64,000 nucleotides of DNA from Podospora comata. Taxonomy: Eukaryota; Ascomycota; Sordariomycetes; Sordariales; Podosporaceae. Within the stretch, counting starts at the first letter, position 1; the number at the start of each line of letters is the position of its first letter. A program made the position numbers and the translations under genes. Below are positions 48,019-60,169 of this stretch, one piece after another. The stretch spans positions 372,001-436,000 of the forward strand of contig CP071498.1 of the NCBI GenBank assembly GCA_017354895.1. Reading direction: 5' to 3'. Under the pieces are notes generated by a model, which did not search any database, was not told where the DNA came from, and saw only the letters and a program-made list of their open reading frames with translations.

Positions 48019-48705
48019 ATGAAGACGTTGGCAATGATGACAACTGGAAATGGCTACCCTAAAACACGTCAGTGGTTAGCCAAAACTCTCTTTGAAGCTA
48101 GGAAGTTTGACTCAAGATATATCATAGCATTTGGACAATCTACCTATGTCGACCTGGTCATCCCGTACAGGCTGGTGGAGGTGCCTCGACGAGCAATCGA
48201 GGCGGCAGGCGGCAAGAGCAGCACCAATGCCCTGTTGGTTGAAATTTTAGACAGTTGTTGCTACTTCCACATTTTACGACGTAGAGGCGTTTCAGACAAT
48301 GCAGTTTCGCGGTGCTTCCAGCTTTCGATTCCTCCACCAGCAGGCGTTGCCATCCCACGAAGCTTCTTGTATATGTATGATATGTCCCGGGTCAGAGGCA
48401 CGGGAAGGTTGGCCTGTGAGCAGACCGGGCTGTGTGCGGTGGTTGTGTGGCGGCAGAGAGCCGTGGCCCCCAATATCGGCCGTAGCTATTTGTTGTCCTA
48501 CAACATAGAAAGACCGCTAACGCACTTGTCAGGAGAAGGGCAATTGATAGGAATGACTGATGACGGTAGTGACGACATTGCGACTGGGAGCAATGCTGAT
48601 CATAATTCCACTAGCCTTCGTAAAGGGATATATCCGCTTCACTCCACATCGGTGTGTACAAGGTGGTTTGTTTCTTGGACTGTGATGTTCTCTGGCACTG
48701 TGTAG
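48019..48705 (+). CDS. Orphan ORF, 228 residues
   Basis: Open frame from the ATG at 48019 to 48705 (open upstream to 47908 without an ATG). A stop-free run of about 265 codons is not expected often by chance in 64 kb. Codon use shows no clear bias, and the protein has no recognised domain, signal or membrane segment. Could be a taxon-restricted gene or a chance frame. Confidence 0.3.
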   Translation: MKTLAMMTTGNGYPKTRQWLAKTLFEARKFDSRYIIAFGQSTYVDLVIPYRLVEVPRRAIEAAGGKSSTNALLVEILDSCCYFHILRRRGVSDNAVSRCFQLSIPPPAGVAIPRSFLYMYDMSRVRGTGRLACEQTGLCAVVVWRQRAVAPNIGRSYLLSYNIERPLTHLSGEGQLIGMTDDGSDDIATGSNADHNSTSLRKGIYPLHSTSVCTRWFVSWTVMFSGTV

Positions 48706-49891
48706 CATGATTGTCGATCTGGACAAAGGGTCTGCTTCCACATCCCACACTGCCTGTGCCGCGGTATACATAAGGTATATATAGCTATGTGCATCCAGCA
48801 GGAATATGATGAACTTGGTTGGCCGAGGGGTCGTCCGAAGTCGAGAAGTCGAGAAGTCTCTTTTTTACTGTCCGGCAGCGTTACAGCTTGGCGGATGACG
48901 GAATCACGCTGTGACGAGACGATCTGACTTCCCGATCTCGGTGTTGGTGATCGGGGGACGATGGCATCCCGTGGGTCCTTGGATGGAGAGTGTGAAGTTC
49001 TCTTGTGATGCAAAGATGGATTTTCTTTGACAATTGCATCTCGATTTTTCTCGTCGGCACAGTGAGAATAAATTTAGGTCAAATCCATCCAATGGCCAAT
49101 TGGCTGGGACCACAGGCGGCCCGCAGGCACAGGGATGCTGCCAAGATGAAACGGGGTGGAAGGCGTTACAGCACCGTGGGTCGCATCCTTGGCCTTCCCT
49201 CAGTGGCTGATGCCCTGCATTTCCCCCTGCGCTAGCTCTGCACTTCCCGCTGTGTTTCGTCAGTTCCGGGTCCATCACTGCGCGTGTTCACCACAACCCA
49301 CCAACGCCATGTCGTCTTGAGACGCAGGCGAACCAAGCACTTCCATTGACATTTGATGCACCAAGGAAGGTCCAATTGGCAGCGGGGAGAGGACCCTTCT
49401 TTTGTGCCCTGGTCTTGGCGTGTTTTCTGTTGGAACAATTTTCTCCCAGCAGCGGGCTTGATTTCAACAACCTCGATCCCATCCTATTCTCCACTCACTC
49501 ATGTCTCCTCCTACGTTAGGCTCGCTCGTCACTCATTTACTCGCTCATGCCCTCCTCCCGCCCGTCCCTAGGCAGATATCAACCTGGATGTGGAATTCTA
49601 GCCGCTCGCTCTTCTCCTAATACCTTCGTTTGATGTTGTTTGTTGTCTTAAGAATATCCACCAGTTGATGTCATCGGTGGACTGCTTTATGCATTCCTAT
49701 CCCCTCACGGCAATCCCGACAATCCCCATTCCCATTCGCGTCTCTTTGTCCCCTGGAACCATTGCGGGTTCGAGATCGGCTTCGTTGTGTCGTACTAACA
49801 CCTCAACACAACCCCACATTCCTCACGACCCAACCCTCGCTGTCCATCACACAGGTCCAAGTCTGCCACTGCTTGGAATTCTAACGGCAAC
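48706..49891. other. Intergenic upstream of the MscS channel gene
   Basis: About 1.2 kb; the last 400 bp are C/T-rich and probably the MscS gene leader. Small ORFs only. Confidence 0.55.
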
Positions 49892-52709
49892 ATGTCATTA
49901 AGGTCACCGCTCTCCCCACGGCAGCAGGGCTTTGCGCCTCTATCAAACCAACCCAGCGCTTCAGATATGCAGGACATACCACTCCGCCAAATTCGCAGCA
50001 ACGCGAGCTCGACGACGGGCGCACGCAGAGCCGACATGGAGCCCATCAGCGAGAAGAATGTGCTCTTCAACGAGGCCGTGGGCACTCCGGCCGGTAGACG
50101 ACGAATCAAGAAGGACCTCATGCGCACGGGATCGAGCAACCTCAGCGAAGAGGCCTCTCTCAATGCAATGGGTCGGTTCTATAACAAGATCGTCAGCTTC
50201 TCTGTCGTCACGCGCTACCTCGTCTACATCGTTCCTGTCGCCATAATCCTCGCCATCCCCCTCTTAATCATTCCGTTCACTGGCAATACTTCTACCGAAC
50301 TCGAGGGTCAGAACCTGCTCTGGTTCTTCATCTGGCTTGAGATAGCATGGCTGAGCATCTGGGTGGCAAAGCTGGTTGCCCATGTCATCCCAGTCGTCTT
50401 TATGTTCTTCTGTGGAGTGATCAGCTCGGGCACCAGGAAATACGCTACCGTTTTGCGCGCTCTTGAAATCCCGCTCTCGCTCTTCTTATGGGGACTGGCT
50501 TCGTGGCTCACCTTCAAGTTCATGCTTTCGGACAGAAACAACGGGGTCAAGTGGACAGACATCGTTCAGAGGATCTTGTTGTCACTGTTCCTTGCTTCGG
50601 CCGTCCTTCTTGCAGAGAAGGCCATTGTTCAGCTCATCAGTATCTCTTACCACCAGAGGTCGTTCGCCAACCGCATCAAGGACTCCAAGCGCGAAATCTA
50701 CATCCTCGGCCTCATGTATGAGGCTTCACGCACGCTCTTCCCCATGTACTGTCAGGAGTTTGCCGACGAGGACTATATCATTAACGATAGTATCGATGTT
50801 ATCCTCACCGGTGGCAGGCCGAATGGGAAAGGCGTTGCTGCTGCGCCCATGAAGCTCGTTGGAGAAGTCGGGCGATTTGGCGACAAGATCACGTCTGTCT
50901 TTGGAAATATTGCCTCCGAAATCACCGGAAAGCAAGTCTTCAACCCCAACTCAGCACACTCCATCGTCGTCGAGGCTCTCGAGAAGGTCCGAAGCTCCGA
51001 GGCCATGGCTCGCCGCATCTGGATGTCATTTGTGGTGGAAGGAAAGGACTCGTTGTCCATGGACGACATTGTCGAGGTTATGGGACCTGCTCATCGAGAG
51101 GAAGCCGAGGAATGCTTCCACGCTATTGACGCCGATGAGAATGGTGATATCAGCCTCGACGAAATGGTCCGGAAGGTTGTCGAGATCGGAAAGGAAAGAA
51201 AGGCAATCGCCAACAGCATGAAGGATATCAGCCAAGCATTGACGGTGTTCGATAAGGTCCTGCTCTTCGTTGTTCTGATCATTGTGATTATCATCTTTTG
51301 TAAGTGCTTGGTGGAACCGATACGCTTGGTGGCTGGTGCTAACTGCAGATGTAGTGGCTGTCTTCCAAAGCAGCTTTATTGCCACTCTCACCACCGCTGG
51401 GACCACGCTGCTGTCTCTGTCGTTTGTCTTCGCTGTCACAACACAGGAATTCTTGGGTTCCTGTATTTTCCTCTTCGTCAAGCACCCTTACGACGTCGGC
51501 GACCGTGTCGACATCCAGGGACCTGAGAAGCAGCAGCTCATTGTCGAGAAGATCTCGCTGCTCTACACCGTCTTCACCCGTATCGACAAGATGCAAGTCG
51601 TCCAGGTGCCCAACATCGCCCTCAACAATCTGTGGGTTGAGAACGTCACCAGAAGCAAGGCCATGAAGGAAGTGATTGATGTCAATGTCTCATTTGACAC
51701 ATCATTCGAGGACATTGAACTGCTGCGTGCCGAGATGGAGAAGTTTGTGCGCTCGCCCGAGAACAGCCGCGATTTCCAGCCTGATATCGGCATCGGCGTT
51801 GGTGGTATTGGTGACCTTGACAAGTTGACGCTTAAGGTTGCGATCAAACACAAGTCCAACTGGCACAACGACACCGTCCGCGCTACCCGTCGCTCCAAGT
51901 TTATGTGCGCCCTCACTTTGGCGCTCAAGAAGGTACCAATCTATGCTCCTGGCGGCGGTGGTGAGGCTCTGGGTGGTCCCAAGAACCCAGCATACAGCGT
52001 CGCTGTGACGGACGAGTATGCCATCTCTGCTCGTGCCCAGGCCGATAAGGAGAAGGAAGCGAAGAGAATGGATTACGCGGATCCAGAGAAGCAAGCCGAG
52101 AATGCTAGTGAGCAAAAGGCAGCCGACCATTTCAACACGACTAATCCCGCTGTGGACGCTCTTGATGACTGGGGCTACGAAGAGACCCTTAGTGGCCGGG
52201 ACGCTTCTACCGTCCGCCCTAGCACCTCTAACGGGCCTAGTTCACGATCCGAGCTCCTTCTTGGTACCCGCGAATCTCAGCGTGGTCGTCGCAGGGCGGG
52301 CGAGACAGTGCCCATGACTCTCGGCGACGCCAGCACGCCTGGGGTCCAGCTCACCAGGGCCCCCACAACAAGTACCCGTGGTGGCCCGTCCTTTGACGTG
52401 GAGAGACAAGCGGGCGCAGATGCTCCTGCCGGCTCTCCATACACCACCTGGACCGCCTACAACTCTCAGACTGGACAACAGCAAGGCGTTTCTCAGCCAT
52501 ATTCCCCTCCGCAACAATCCGCGAATCTGACCGTTCAAGCACCGCCACGCCCTGGGCAAAGTCCAGCTGGTGCTAGGCCAAGAGGTGCCAGCGTCAGCAA
52601 CCGCCCCCAGGCTCCGACAGGTGATGGAAGGCTCCTTAGCGGAGGACAATCCAGTGGTGGACCTCCTCCCCCTCCAAGTGCGCCTGGTCCGTCGTCAGCT
52701 AGATACTAG
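49892..52709 (+). CDS. MscS-like mechanosensitive ion channel with EF-hand
   Basis: Fungal MscS family channel; S. pombe relatives Msy1/Msy2 sit in the ER and regulate Ca2+ and volume in hypo-osmotic shock. Exons are 49892-51299 and 51349-52709, giving 922 residues; the 49-nt intron has GTAAGT and GCTAAC. Several N-terminal membrane helices (YLVYIVPVAIILAIPLLIIP, VIPVVFMFFCGVISSG, LLSLFLASAVLLAEKAIVQL) precede a cytosolic part with an EF-hand loop (DADENGDISLDE, about residue 412). The pore helix and MscS beta domain follow (LFVVLIIVIIIF, TTAGTTLLSLSFVFAVTTQE, VKHPYDVGDRVDI, VVQVPNIALNN). The last ~200 residues are a disordered Pro/Ser/Gln-rich tail ending PGPSSARY. Confidence 0.92.
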
Positions 52710-54014
52710 GTGGGGCTGCCGGGGACACCTGTGGTGTATCCTGTAGGCACGACTACCACCACGATTCACGAGGAAACAAGTAGTCAAAAGGAGAACGACC
52801 AAAGCACCAGCAAGGCGGACACTAGCAATAATGACAACGGGACCACCACACAGTAAATATCAGAAAGTAGGGATTGGTTGATAAAAAACAAGTCTTGGGA
52901 CACTCGGCAGGGTCGGGGTTCAGTAAAGCAACGGTGACGGCGTTTTCTCTTTGGGTGATTGTAATGATGGATGAGTATGAGACGGGACACGCCGAACATA
53001 TTACTCGCTTCAGCCAAAAAAATTAATTTCGGTTGTTCAGCAACAATTCTTTTTCTTTCTCTGGGGAAGGTTGGGGGAAATAAAAAAAAGGGTGAGCCAG
53101 AGCGGCAATAACCCGCCAATATATGCACGCATGCACGGCATTGGGTTTGCATTTTCTCTTTTTTTGTCATCACTCGCATATATAAATGTACATTGCATTC
53201 CGGCCTGACCGCAAGGATTGGAGTGTGTAGAGGTTAGAGGACACAGTCGTTTTTTTATGGTTTGTAGTACTTTGGTAGTAGAGATTGCTTACTATGTATG
53301 GTTAAGGTGAATAGATATTTTGAAGAGCGTGTGGGGTGTTTGTTTGAAGTGTGAAGGTGAACAATGTTGAAGAAGCTGGGGTTAGAGTTAGTCGTCAGGG
53401 CCTGTCACGTCTCTGGCAGCATGATTTGATGTGATATCTGTGTGTGCACTATGCCTAGCTCTCTCGTGACGCCTTGGAAATAGGAGATGAGAGGGGTATA
53501 ACAGTTTTACAGATGCCACCAACTCTTCTCCCGACCGATAAGAACACTTGACAAGTAAACTATGACCTGGGTTCAGTCCCTGTTAAATATTTTTCAGGTC
53601 TTCTGATACCTTTTGGGCCCATTAACGATCTTGACTATCTTTTTAAGCCTCTTTGCTTTTTAGAAACTTGTTCGAGGCTTATCAATAGTTTTTCAAGCCT
53701 TACTAGTTGTCATTTCATGCCCATGGATCGTCTTTGAAGGCCTACTCGATAGCCTTCATGGCCTACTCAGCATTTCAAGGGGAGTCTCTTACATAGTCAA
53801 CATGCGCCGACTCTAATTTAGAGTGTTTATCATTGGTAACAACGTGCCTTGCATACCGAGCCCTCTGGGAAGACCGGAGAGGGCCCCCACGAACATGAGA
53901 GGGATGTTGGAATGGTACACCGGCCATCTCTGACAACCGGCTACATGTCTGGGATAAGCATCATTCAAGGCACGAATCTGTCAGTCTATAGCTAACAGCT
54001 GAGTATGCACTTCT
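52710..54014. other. Intergenic with degenerate AAGCCT repeats
   Basis: 3' flanks of two convergent genes. The 53565-53790 part contains degenerate copies of a TTTCAAGCCT-type motif (separate repeat entry). No supported gene. Confidence 0.5.
53565..53790. repeat. Degenerate tandem repeat, TTTTCAAGCCT(N)ACT type
   Basis: Motifs such as TTTTAAGCCTC, TCGAGGCTTATC, TTTCAAGCCTTAC, TTTGAAGGCCTAC and TTTCAAGG recur every 20-30 bp. The same kind of unit is seen downstream of HSP70 at 60.2-60.8 kb. Confidence 0.5.
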
Positions 54015-55375
54015 TCAACAAACATGCTCCACCTCCTGCTTCTTCCCATCACCATCCCCCAGCTCCGTCTTCAGAACCCGCCCAAACTGCTCCAACAACA
54101 CCTCGAAGCAGACCTTGGTGATGGCAGGGTCATATCTTCCCTTGCTGAGCTCGTCCCGGATAAACGCGTGCTGCGCCCAGGCGAACTCATGGAAGCTAAA
54201 GACTACCCCGGCCTCGCGAAGCTTTTGGCGAATGAGATCACGACCGGCGTCGGGAACGTGGGTGTCTTTGATGCCAAAGATCATGGAGACCTCACCGGTA
54301 ATACGGGAGAGGAGGTCGAGTGTGTGGTTGGAGTCCGGAGGGGCAGCGGAGAAGGTATTGGCGCCGGAGTTGGGGCCTAAGGTACGGGCGTGGACATCGG
54401 TGGCGAAGTAGCATACTGTGGAAGAGATCTTGGGGTGAAGCTGGAGGCGGAAGAGGGTTGTGTTAGAAGACAGTGGTAGAGGGGGTGGTGAGGGGGGGTA
54501 TCGTACAGCTGCCCGGAGAGCCAGATGCCCTCCCAAGCACATGCCTGTTGCGCCTAGACGGCCAGTGCATGTTGGGAGTGACAAGAGGTAGGAGACAGTC
54601 TGGGTGACGTCTTCATCGTAGGATTCAAGGGTCTGTTTGATACATTACTGGTGAGCGTCATTATTTCAAGACTTTGATGGTGATGCTGGCTACACCCAAA
54701 GCCCCAGCCAGTTGGGCTCCAATACGACATGGACACCCTGTCAACCCGCGCACCCTGAAGCTACTCCAATGAATGACACCATCAGAGCTTCAGCTGGGAG
54801 CTTTGGCCTCACAGCAGAGGCTTGAGCTTTAGTCGAAGCTATGACAGGGAGTATCCATGCAGAAGAGCAAATCACCGACCTTTGTGATCTTCCACTCGTT
54901 CCCTTGATCCGTTCCGGGGACGTCATAGGCAAGAGGCTCAGGGCCAGTAAAGTCGTGGTAGCTGCTGGGAGCAGCAATGATGTAGCCCTGGCCAGCGATT
55001 TGTCTGGCGAAGCGAGCAACAGGGCCGGTGACTGTGACGACGTCAACTTCGTTGGGCTTCTTTATGGAGAGCATGAGGGATGGTGTCACTGACCCTGATA
55101 GATCTCACTGAAGAGAATAACTCCTGGGAAGCGACTACACTTTGATAACTTGGTAAGACCGTGATACAAGAGACCTCCTATTGCGAGGGCGAGGTAAAGA
55201 TGGGTTCGGGCTCACGCATTTGGGTATCCAGGAATGGTAGGATGAAATAGAAATATTCCTTCCACCTCAATTAGTTAACTGCTATAATATTAGCTGTAAG
55301 AGCTCACCAACTCATCGATGTTGTCTTGCCATTGGCAGTTGTTTGCACGTCGGCATGGCTCTCTTTGATCAACAT
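54015..55375 (-). CDS. Dienelactone hydrolase family protein
   Basis: Alpha/beta-hydrolase of the dienelactone hydrolase type, cytosolic by absence of a signal. Six exons: 55375-55312, 55258-55216, 55134-55094, 55031-54880, 54632-54507, 54440-54015; 283 residues, every phase consistent. Reassembled blocks MLIKESHADV, RIFLFHPTIPGYPNARFPGV, ILFSEIYQVTGPVARFARQ and YHDFTGPEPLAYDVPGT are family-typical. The catalytic Cys lies in GATGMCLGGHLA, Asp in FGIKDTHVP, His in WAQHAFIRDE. Intron donors are mixed (GTTGGT, GTGAGC, GTCAGT, GTCGGT, GTACGA). The last intron (66 nt) has no in-frame stop and would read through if retained. The ~247-nt intron 54879-54633 is unusually long here. Confidence 0.88.
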
Positions 55376-57318
55376 GTTGACGTTGTTGAAGGGTCGGTGA
55401 CTTAGGATTCAGAAGCAGCTCCACGTTCTGCACAGTAGCAAGTTCGATTTTAGAAGAGATCTTCTCTTTGTTGACAAGGTGGTGGTTTGAAACCGTCAAA
55501 GCTCCCTCACGCTCAGTCTGAACCTCAAAGCTCCCCCCGCCAGTTTGATTACTGCTGTAGTGAGGGGCAGAGGGGTAGCTCCTTATCAGCTTATCGTACC
55601 ATGACATAATCATCTCGAAAATGAGAAAAAGGTATCGACATCAGCCAACTGTCAGATTGAAAAGGTAGACAGTTAGTCATACAGCAATTGTTAGACGAGG
55701 CAGATACCCGGCCTGTTGGCAATTGTGTATTCAACGCCGCATTAGGCGCCAGGGCAGAATGGAGAAGAGGGAGAAAAAGGGGTGGCAAATTAATGGGGTG
55801 TATTGCATGACTGTTAGCAGGAAACCTCAAAGTAGGCGGGGACGGTGACGACGGCATTGTTGACGGTGCCACCGAGGTAGGCCTCAGCGGTCTCACGCAT
55901 CTTGGTGAGGGCCATGGAGGAGATCTCCTCAGGGGTGAAGACCTTGGTCTCGCTTGTTGAATGTTTAGTGACAAGCAAGTCTTTTCTGACCTTCAACGCC
56001 CCTCTTCTCTGGGAGACGAATCCCTCCTATATTTTCAATGGGCAAAGAAGAGTAGTGGTCTCCAGTGAGGTATCGTACTAACAGTCGTTCCAAATCTGAT
56101 GTGTCTGGCTCATGGGTCTTATTACTATCTGACCGCCATCCATTCTGCCCAACTGACGAACGACGGAATTTCCCCTTCAGAATAGCTGCTATCATTTCTA
56201 TCGAGTCGTGTATCAAGCTGACTTGAAGCTGGAATGCAAAGGGAGATAGCTCCATCTCGTCATTGTGAGTCCAATGGGACGGACAGATGACGGAAGAGAG
56301 AACCGAGCTTCATTTGACAGTCAGTGGTCTGATATTCCGATGCCACTGTCCCGCTGGCCTTATAAAGCCCCAATGTCGGTACAGATGGTGATAACAAAAA
56401 GGAAAAGATTTGTGTCGTCGAAGCCACAAGAAAGCAGGTGGTCTCTGCCGTTGCCTTCGTGATATTCTGATGGAGTTTCGTTGCTGATATTTTTTGGTCG
56501 TTGCGTGTTTTGCCCCGTCAGCTTGGACATCCCCCTTAGAGGTTCGAGATGTGTGTACCTTATGTACTGTACCTTGCTTGAGAGCTTGGCAGTGCCCAAG
56601 ATCGGGAACACCTTGAGAGTAGTATTGTGCATCTGTCTGTTATGACTGGCGGTCAGCAACATGCCCGAATGGAATGATGCAAAGCATCGTGATCGCACTG
56701 AGACTGTTGCTATGTATGTTGGGCATCTCTCGGTCCAACCATGCGGCAGGTGTAAAGGTGACTGCGGTTCTATGGCCTGCGGTGATGAATTAATGGTATG
56801 AGCAGTCTATTAGGAAAAACAGCTTCCATCGACCTCGGGACAATTCAAGCAGTTTTCTGGAACCTCTCAGAGAATGTTGATCACACAGCAGAGTTTGACA
56901 TGAGGCGAAATCTAGTGCTTGGCATGTAGCTGTGGCATTGGTGTGTTGGATGCGTCAGTTCCCCATTACGCAAAACCTCAGCTTGAGGGTGTACAGACGG
57001 TCAAAGCCCACTGTTTGTTCATCCATGGAGCTACTCCGCAGTTTCTTTCCTGGAGAAGACATTTCCAGGTGTGTCTATGGGGTAAACAGCCAGGGATCGG
57101 CATGTGGCATGGAAAAGCAGCGAAGAAAGAGATCTGGGAATAGCCAAACTTCCCGTCGGGCAGGCGGCCGATGGAACTGAGCATCGAGCACGGCGAGGCT
57201 GGGTTTGGCACTCAACGGGCTCTCAAAGGAGGCGCTGGGTTGTTCCATGAAGCGTGTGGGCGTTTCTAGTCCAATCGATTGAGCTCCTTTCGTGCAGCTC
57301 CTGGAACCCCACTTGGGC
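55376..57318. other. Divergent region DLH gene / HSP70, with inserted HSP70 fragment
   Basis: About 1.9 kb, AT-rich on the DLH side, with only short ORFs other than the HSP70 fragment at 55830-55953. Confidence 0.55.
55830..55953 (-). pseudogene. 124-bp HSP70 gene fragment in inverted orientation
   Basis: Read on the minus strand it is identical to HSP70 positions 58079-58202 except for one base (GTC to GCC, Val to Ala): 123 of 124 match. It encodes [18 protein letters not shown] and onward to VVTVPAYF in an open frame, then ends abruptly at both sides in unrelated sequence. There is no start, no ATPase or C-terminal portion, and no poly-A tract. It is 2.1 kb from, and inverted to, its parent gene. 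Confidence 0.92.
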
Positions 57319-57380
57319 CTTCTGGCGATTTCCACAGGGTTCCGTGAGCTTCGTCTGCAAAGTGACGCGGGGCTTTTAAA
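57319..57380 (+). promoter_or_regulatory. Heat-shock element and TATA-like box of HSP70
   Basis: TTC occurs at 57320, 57330, 57340 and 57350, exactly 10 bp apart, with degenerate GAA half-sites between (GCG, CAG, TGA). That is the nTTCnnGAAn phasing bound by HSF trimers. A TTTTAAA at 57374 follows at about 25 bp. The start codon is 200 bp further on. Confidence 0.65.
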
Positions 57381-57577
57381 CCTGCCTTTTGTGCCCCTCC
57401 TCCTCCTGCTCTTTCCCATTCTTCATCACACAAACTCAAAAAACTCTACTTCTCTTCCTTCTACGCTGCTTTTTCTTCCCACCAGATTTCGGGAATACTA
57501 CGACGAATCTACCACTCTTCAATACCCCACACCCATACCAAAACCCGTTGTAGAAAGCAAATCACACAGCAGTCAAG

Positions 57578-58176
57578 ATGGCTCCCGCTGTCGGTATCGA
57601 CTTGGGTACGACGTACTCTTGCGTCGGTGTCTTCCGTGAGGATCGGTAGGTTCTTGCCCTCCCTTCATCGACATCGTCGAGTCGCTGTGTGCAGTCGCTC
57701 TGTTCGGTCGTGGCCAGGCTGAGAGGGGTGTTCTTCGACTCCCCTGCCAGCCTCGCCATCGATCGATTGGACGGTTGCACGGCATCAGCCTTGTTAGTCC
57801 CGACAGCCTGCTAACCACCCCTCACAGGTGTGAAATCATTGCCAACGACCAGGGTAACAGAACCACCCCCTCTTTCGTTGCCTTTACCGATACCGAGCGT
57901 CTTATTGGAGATGCCGCCAAGAATCAGGTCGCCATGAACCCCATCAACACAGTCTTTGACGCCAAGCGTCTCATTGGTCGCAAGTTCACCGACGCTGAGG
58001 TCCAGGCCGACATGAAGCACTTCCCCTTCAAGATCATTGAGCGTGGCGGCAAGCCCGTCATCCAGGTCGAGTTCAAGGGCGAGACCAAGGTCTTCACCCC
58101 TGAGGAGATCTCCTCCATGGTCCTCACCAAGATGCGTGAGACCGCTGAGGCCTACCTCGGTGGCACCGTCAACAAT

Positions 58177-58239
<63 letters not shown>

Positions 58240-59822
58240 CTCATTGCTGGCCTCAACGTCCTCCGTATCATCAACGAGCCCACTGCCGCTGCCATTGCCT
58301 ATGGTCTCGACAAGAAGATTGAGGGCGAGCGCAACGTCCTCATCTTCGACTTGGGCGGTGGTACCTTCGATGTCTCTCTCCTCACCATTGAGGAGGGTAT
58401 CTTTGAGGTCAAGTCCACTGCTGGTGACACCCATTTGGGAGGTAAGTCGCATCCTCTTGAGTCAACAACATATATATACTAACTAAGAATTAGGTGAGGA
58501 TTTCGACAACAGACTTGTAAATCATTTCTGCTCTGAGTTCAAGCGCAAGCACAAGAAGTACGTGAAGCCCGTTTTTGATTTGGTGATGTTTTCATTTTGC
58601 TGACTTTTTCTTTTTAAGGGATCTTTCCGGCAACCCCCGTGCCCTGCGCCGTCTGCGCACGGCCTGCGAGCGTGCCAAGCGTACCCTCTCCTCCAGCGCA
58701 CAGACCTCCATTGAGATCGACTCTCTCTACGAGGGTATCGATTTCTACACCTCCATCACCCGTGCCCGCTTCGAGGAGTTGTGCCAGGATCTTTTCCGCT
58801 CTACCCTCCAGCCCGTCGACCGCGTCCTTACCGATGCCAAGATCGACAAGTCCCAGGTCCACGAGATCGTCCTCGTCGGTGGCTCCACCCGTATTCCCCG
58901 CATCCAGAAGCTTATCACCGACTACTTCAATGGCAAGGAACCCAACAAGTCCATCAACCCCGATGAGGCTGTTGCCTATGGTGCCGCCGTCCAGGCCGCC
59001 ATTCTCTCCGGTGACACTTCCTCCAAGTCCACCAACGAGATCTTGCTTCTCGATGTTGCCCCTCTGTCCCTCGGTATCGAGACCGCTGGTGGTATGATGA
59101 CCAAGCTCATTCCCCGCAACACCACCATTCCCACCAAGAAGTCTGAGGTCTTCTCTACCTTCTCCGACAACCAGCCTGGTGTGCTTATCCAGGTCTACGA
59201 GGGTGAGCGCCAGCGCACCAAGGACAACAACTTGCTCGGCAAGTTCGAGCTTACTGGCATTCCCCCCGCTCCCCGTGGTATTCCCCAGATTGAGGTTACC
59301 TTCGATCTTGATGCCAACGGAATCATGAACGTCTCTGCCCTTGAGAAGGGCACTGGCAAGACCAACCAGATTGTCATCACCAACGACAAGGGTCGTCTCT
59401 CCAAGGAGGACATTGAGCGCATGCTTGCTGAGGCCGAGAAGTTCAAGGAGGAGGATGAGGCTGAGGGTGCCCGTGTCGCTGCCAAGAACGGCCTTGAGTC
59501 GTATGCCTACTCCCTGCGCAACACTCTCTCCGACCCCAAGGTCGATGAGAAGCTTGACGCCTCCGACAAGGAGACTCTCAAGACCGAGATTGACAAGATC
59601 GTCGCTTGGCTCGATGAGTCTCAGCAGGCTACCAAGGAGGAGTACGAGGATCGCCAGAAGGAGTTGGAGGGTGTTGCCAACCCCATCATGATGAAGTTCT
59701 ACGGTGCTGGCGGTGCTCCCCCTGGTGGCATGCCCGGCGGTGCTCCTGGCGGTTTCCCCGGTGGTGCCGGTGGCCCTGGTGCCACCCACGATGACGGCCC
59801 CACCGTCGAGGAGGTCGACTAA
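57578..59822 (+). CDS. Cytosolic HSP70 chaperone (SSA type)
   Basis: ATP-dependent chaperone. Exons are 57578-57645, 57828-58441, 58494-58557 and 58619-59822, giving 649 residues, phases consistent. HSP70 signatures: [40 protein letters not shown]. Substrate domain with the Gly-Gly-Met-Pro repeat tail ([14 protein letters not shown]) and the C-terminal EEVD for TPR co-chaperones. A first exon of 22 codons followed by a 182-nt intron is common in fungal SSA genes. Third-position C preference in codons indicates high expression. Strong promoter elements lie upstream. Confidence 0.97.
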
Positions 59823-60169
59823 ATCAGTTGATCACTTCATGGAAGGATTTCGGAGTTTCTGCTTTTTTCTCATGCACTAGATTGGAGCCGCGTCACTGGG
59901 ATGTGGTCTTGTTCGGGTTAACACCTAGATCTGGTTTGCTTTTCCGTCATGATCATGATAAACGGGGGAAAAGTTTTAGGAGGCTGCATGGCTTGTATTT
60001 TAATGATTCCCACATTTCCTTGTAATGAACAAAGGAATATTTCGTTGTTATGTCTTAGTACCCCATTGTGAATGCTTTGTGGTATGTCTTCTTGCAATTC
60101 AGTGCCATCAAAGCAAGCCCAACGAGCATTTACCGGTGATATGAGGGCTTCGAACATCCTTCATATGCC

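Noticed and set aside
53540-53600. Possible tRNA-like B box (GGTTCAGTCCC)
   Set aside because: No A box or pairing arms could be placed upstream.
57811-58452. 213-codon antisense frame over HSP70 exon 2
   Set aside because: Same codon-bias shadow as above.
58614-59789. 391-codon open frame antisense to HSP70
   Set aside because: Long antisense frames in HSP70 genes are a known by-product of codon bias on the sense strand. The sense gene is certain, and no independent signal supports the antisense frame.
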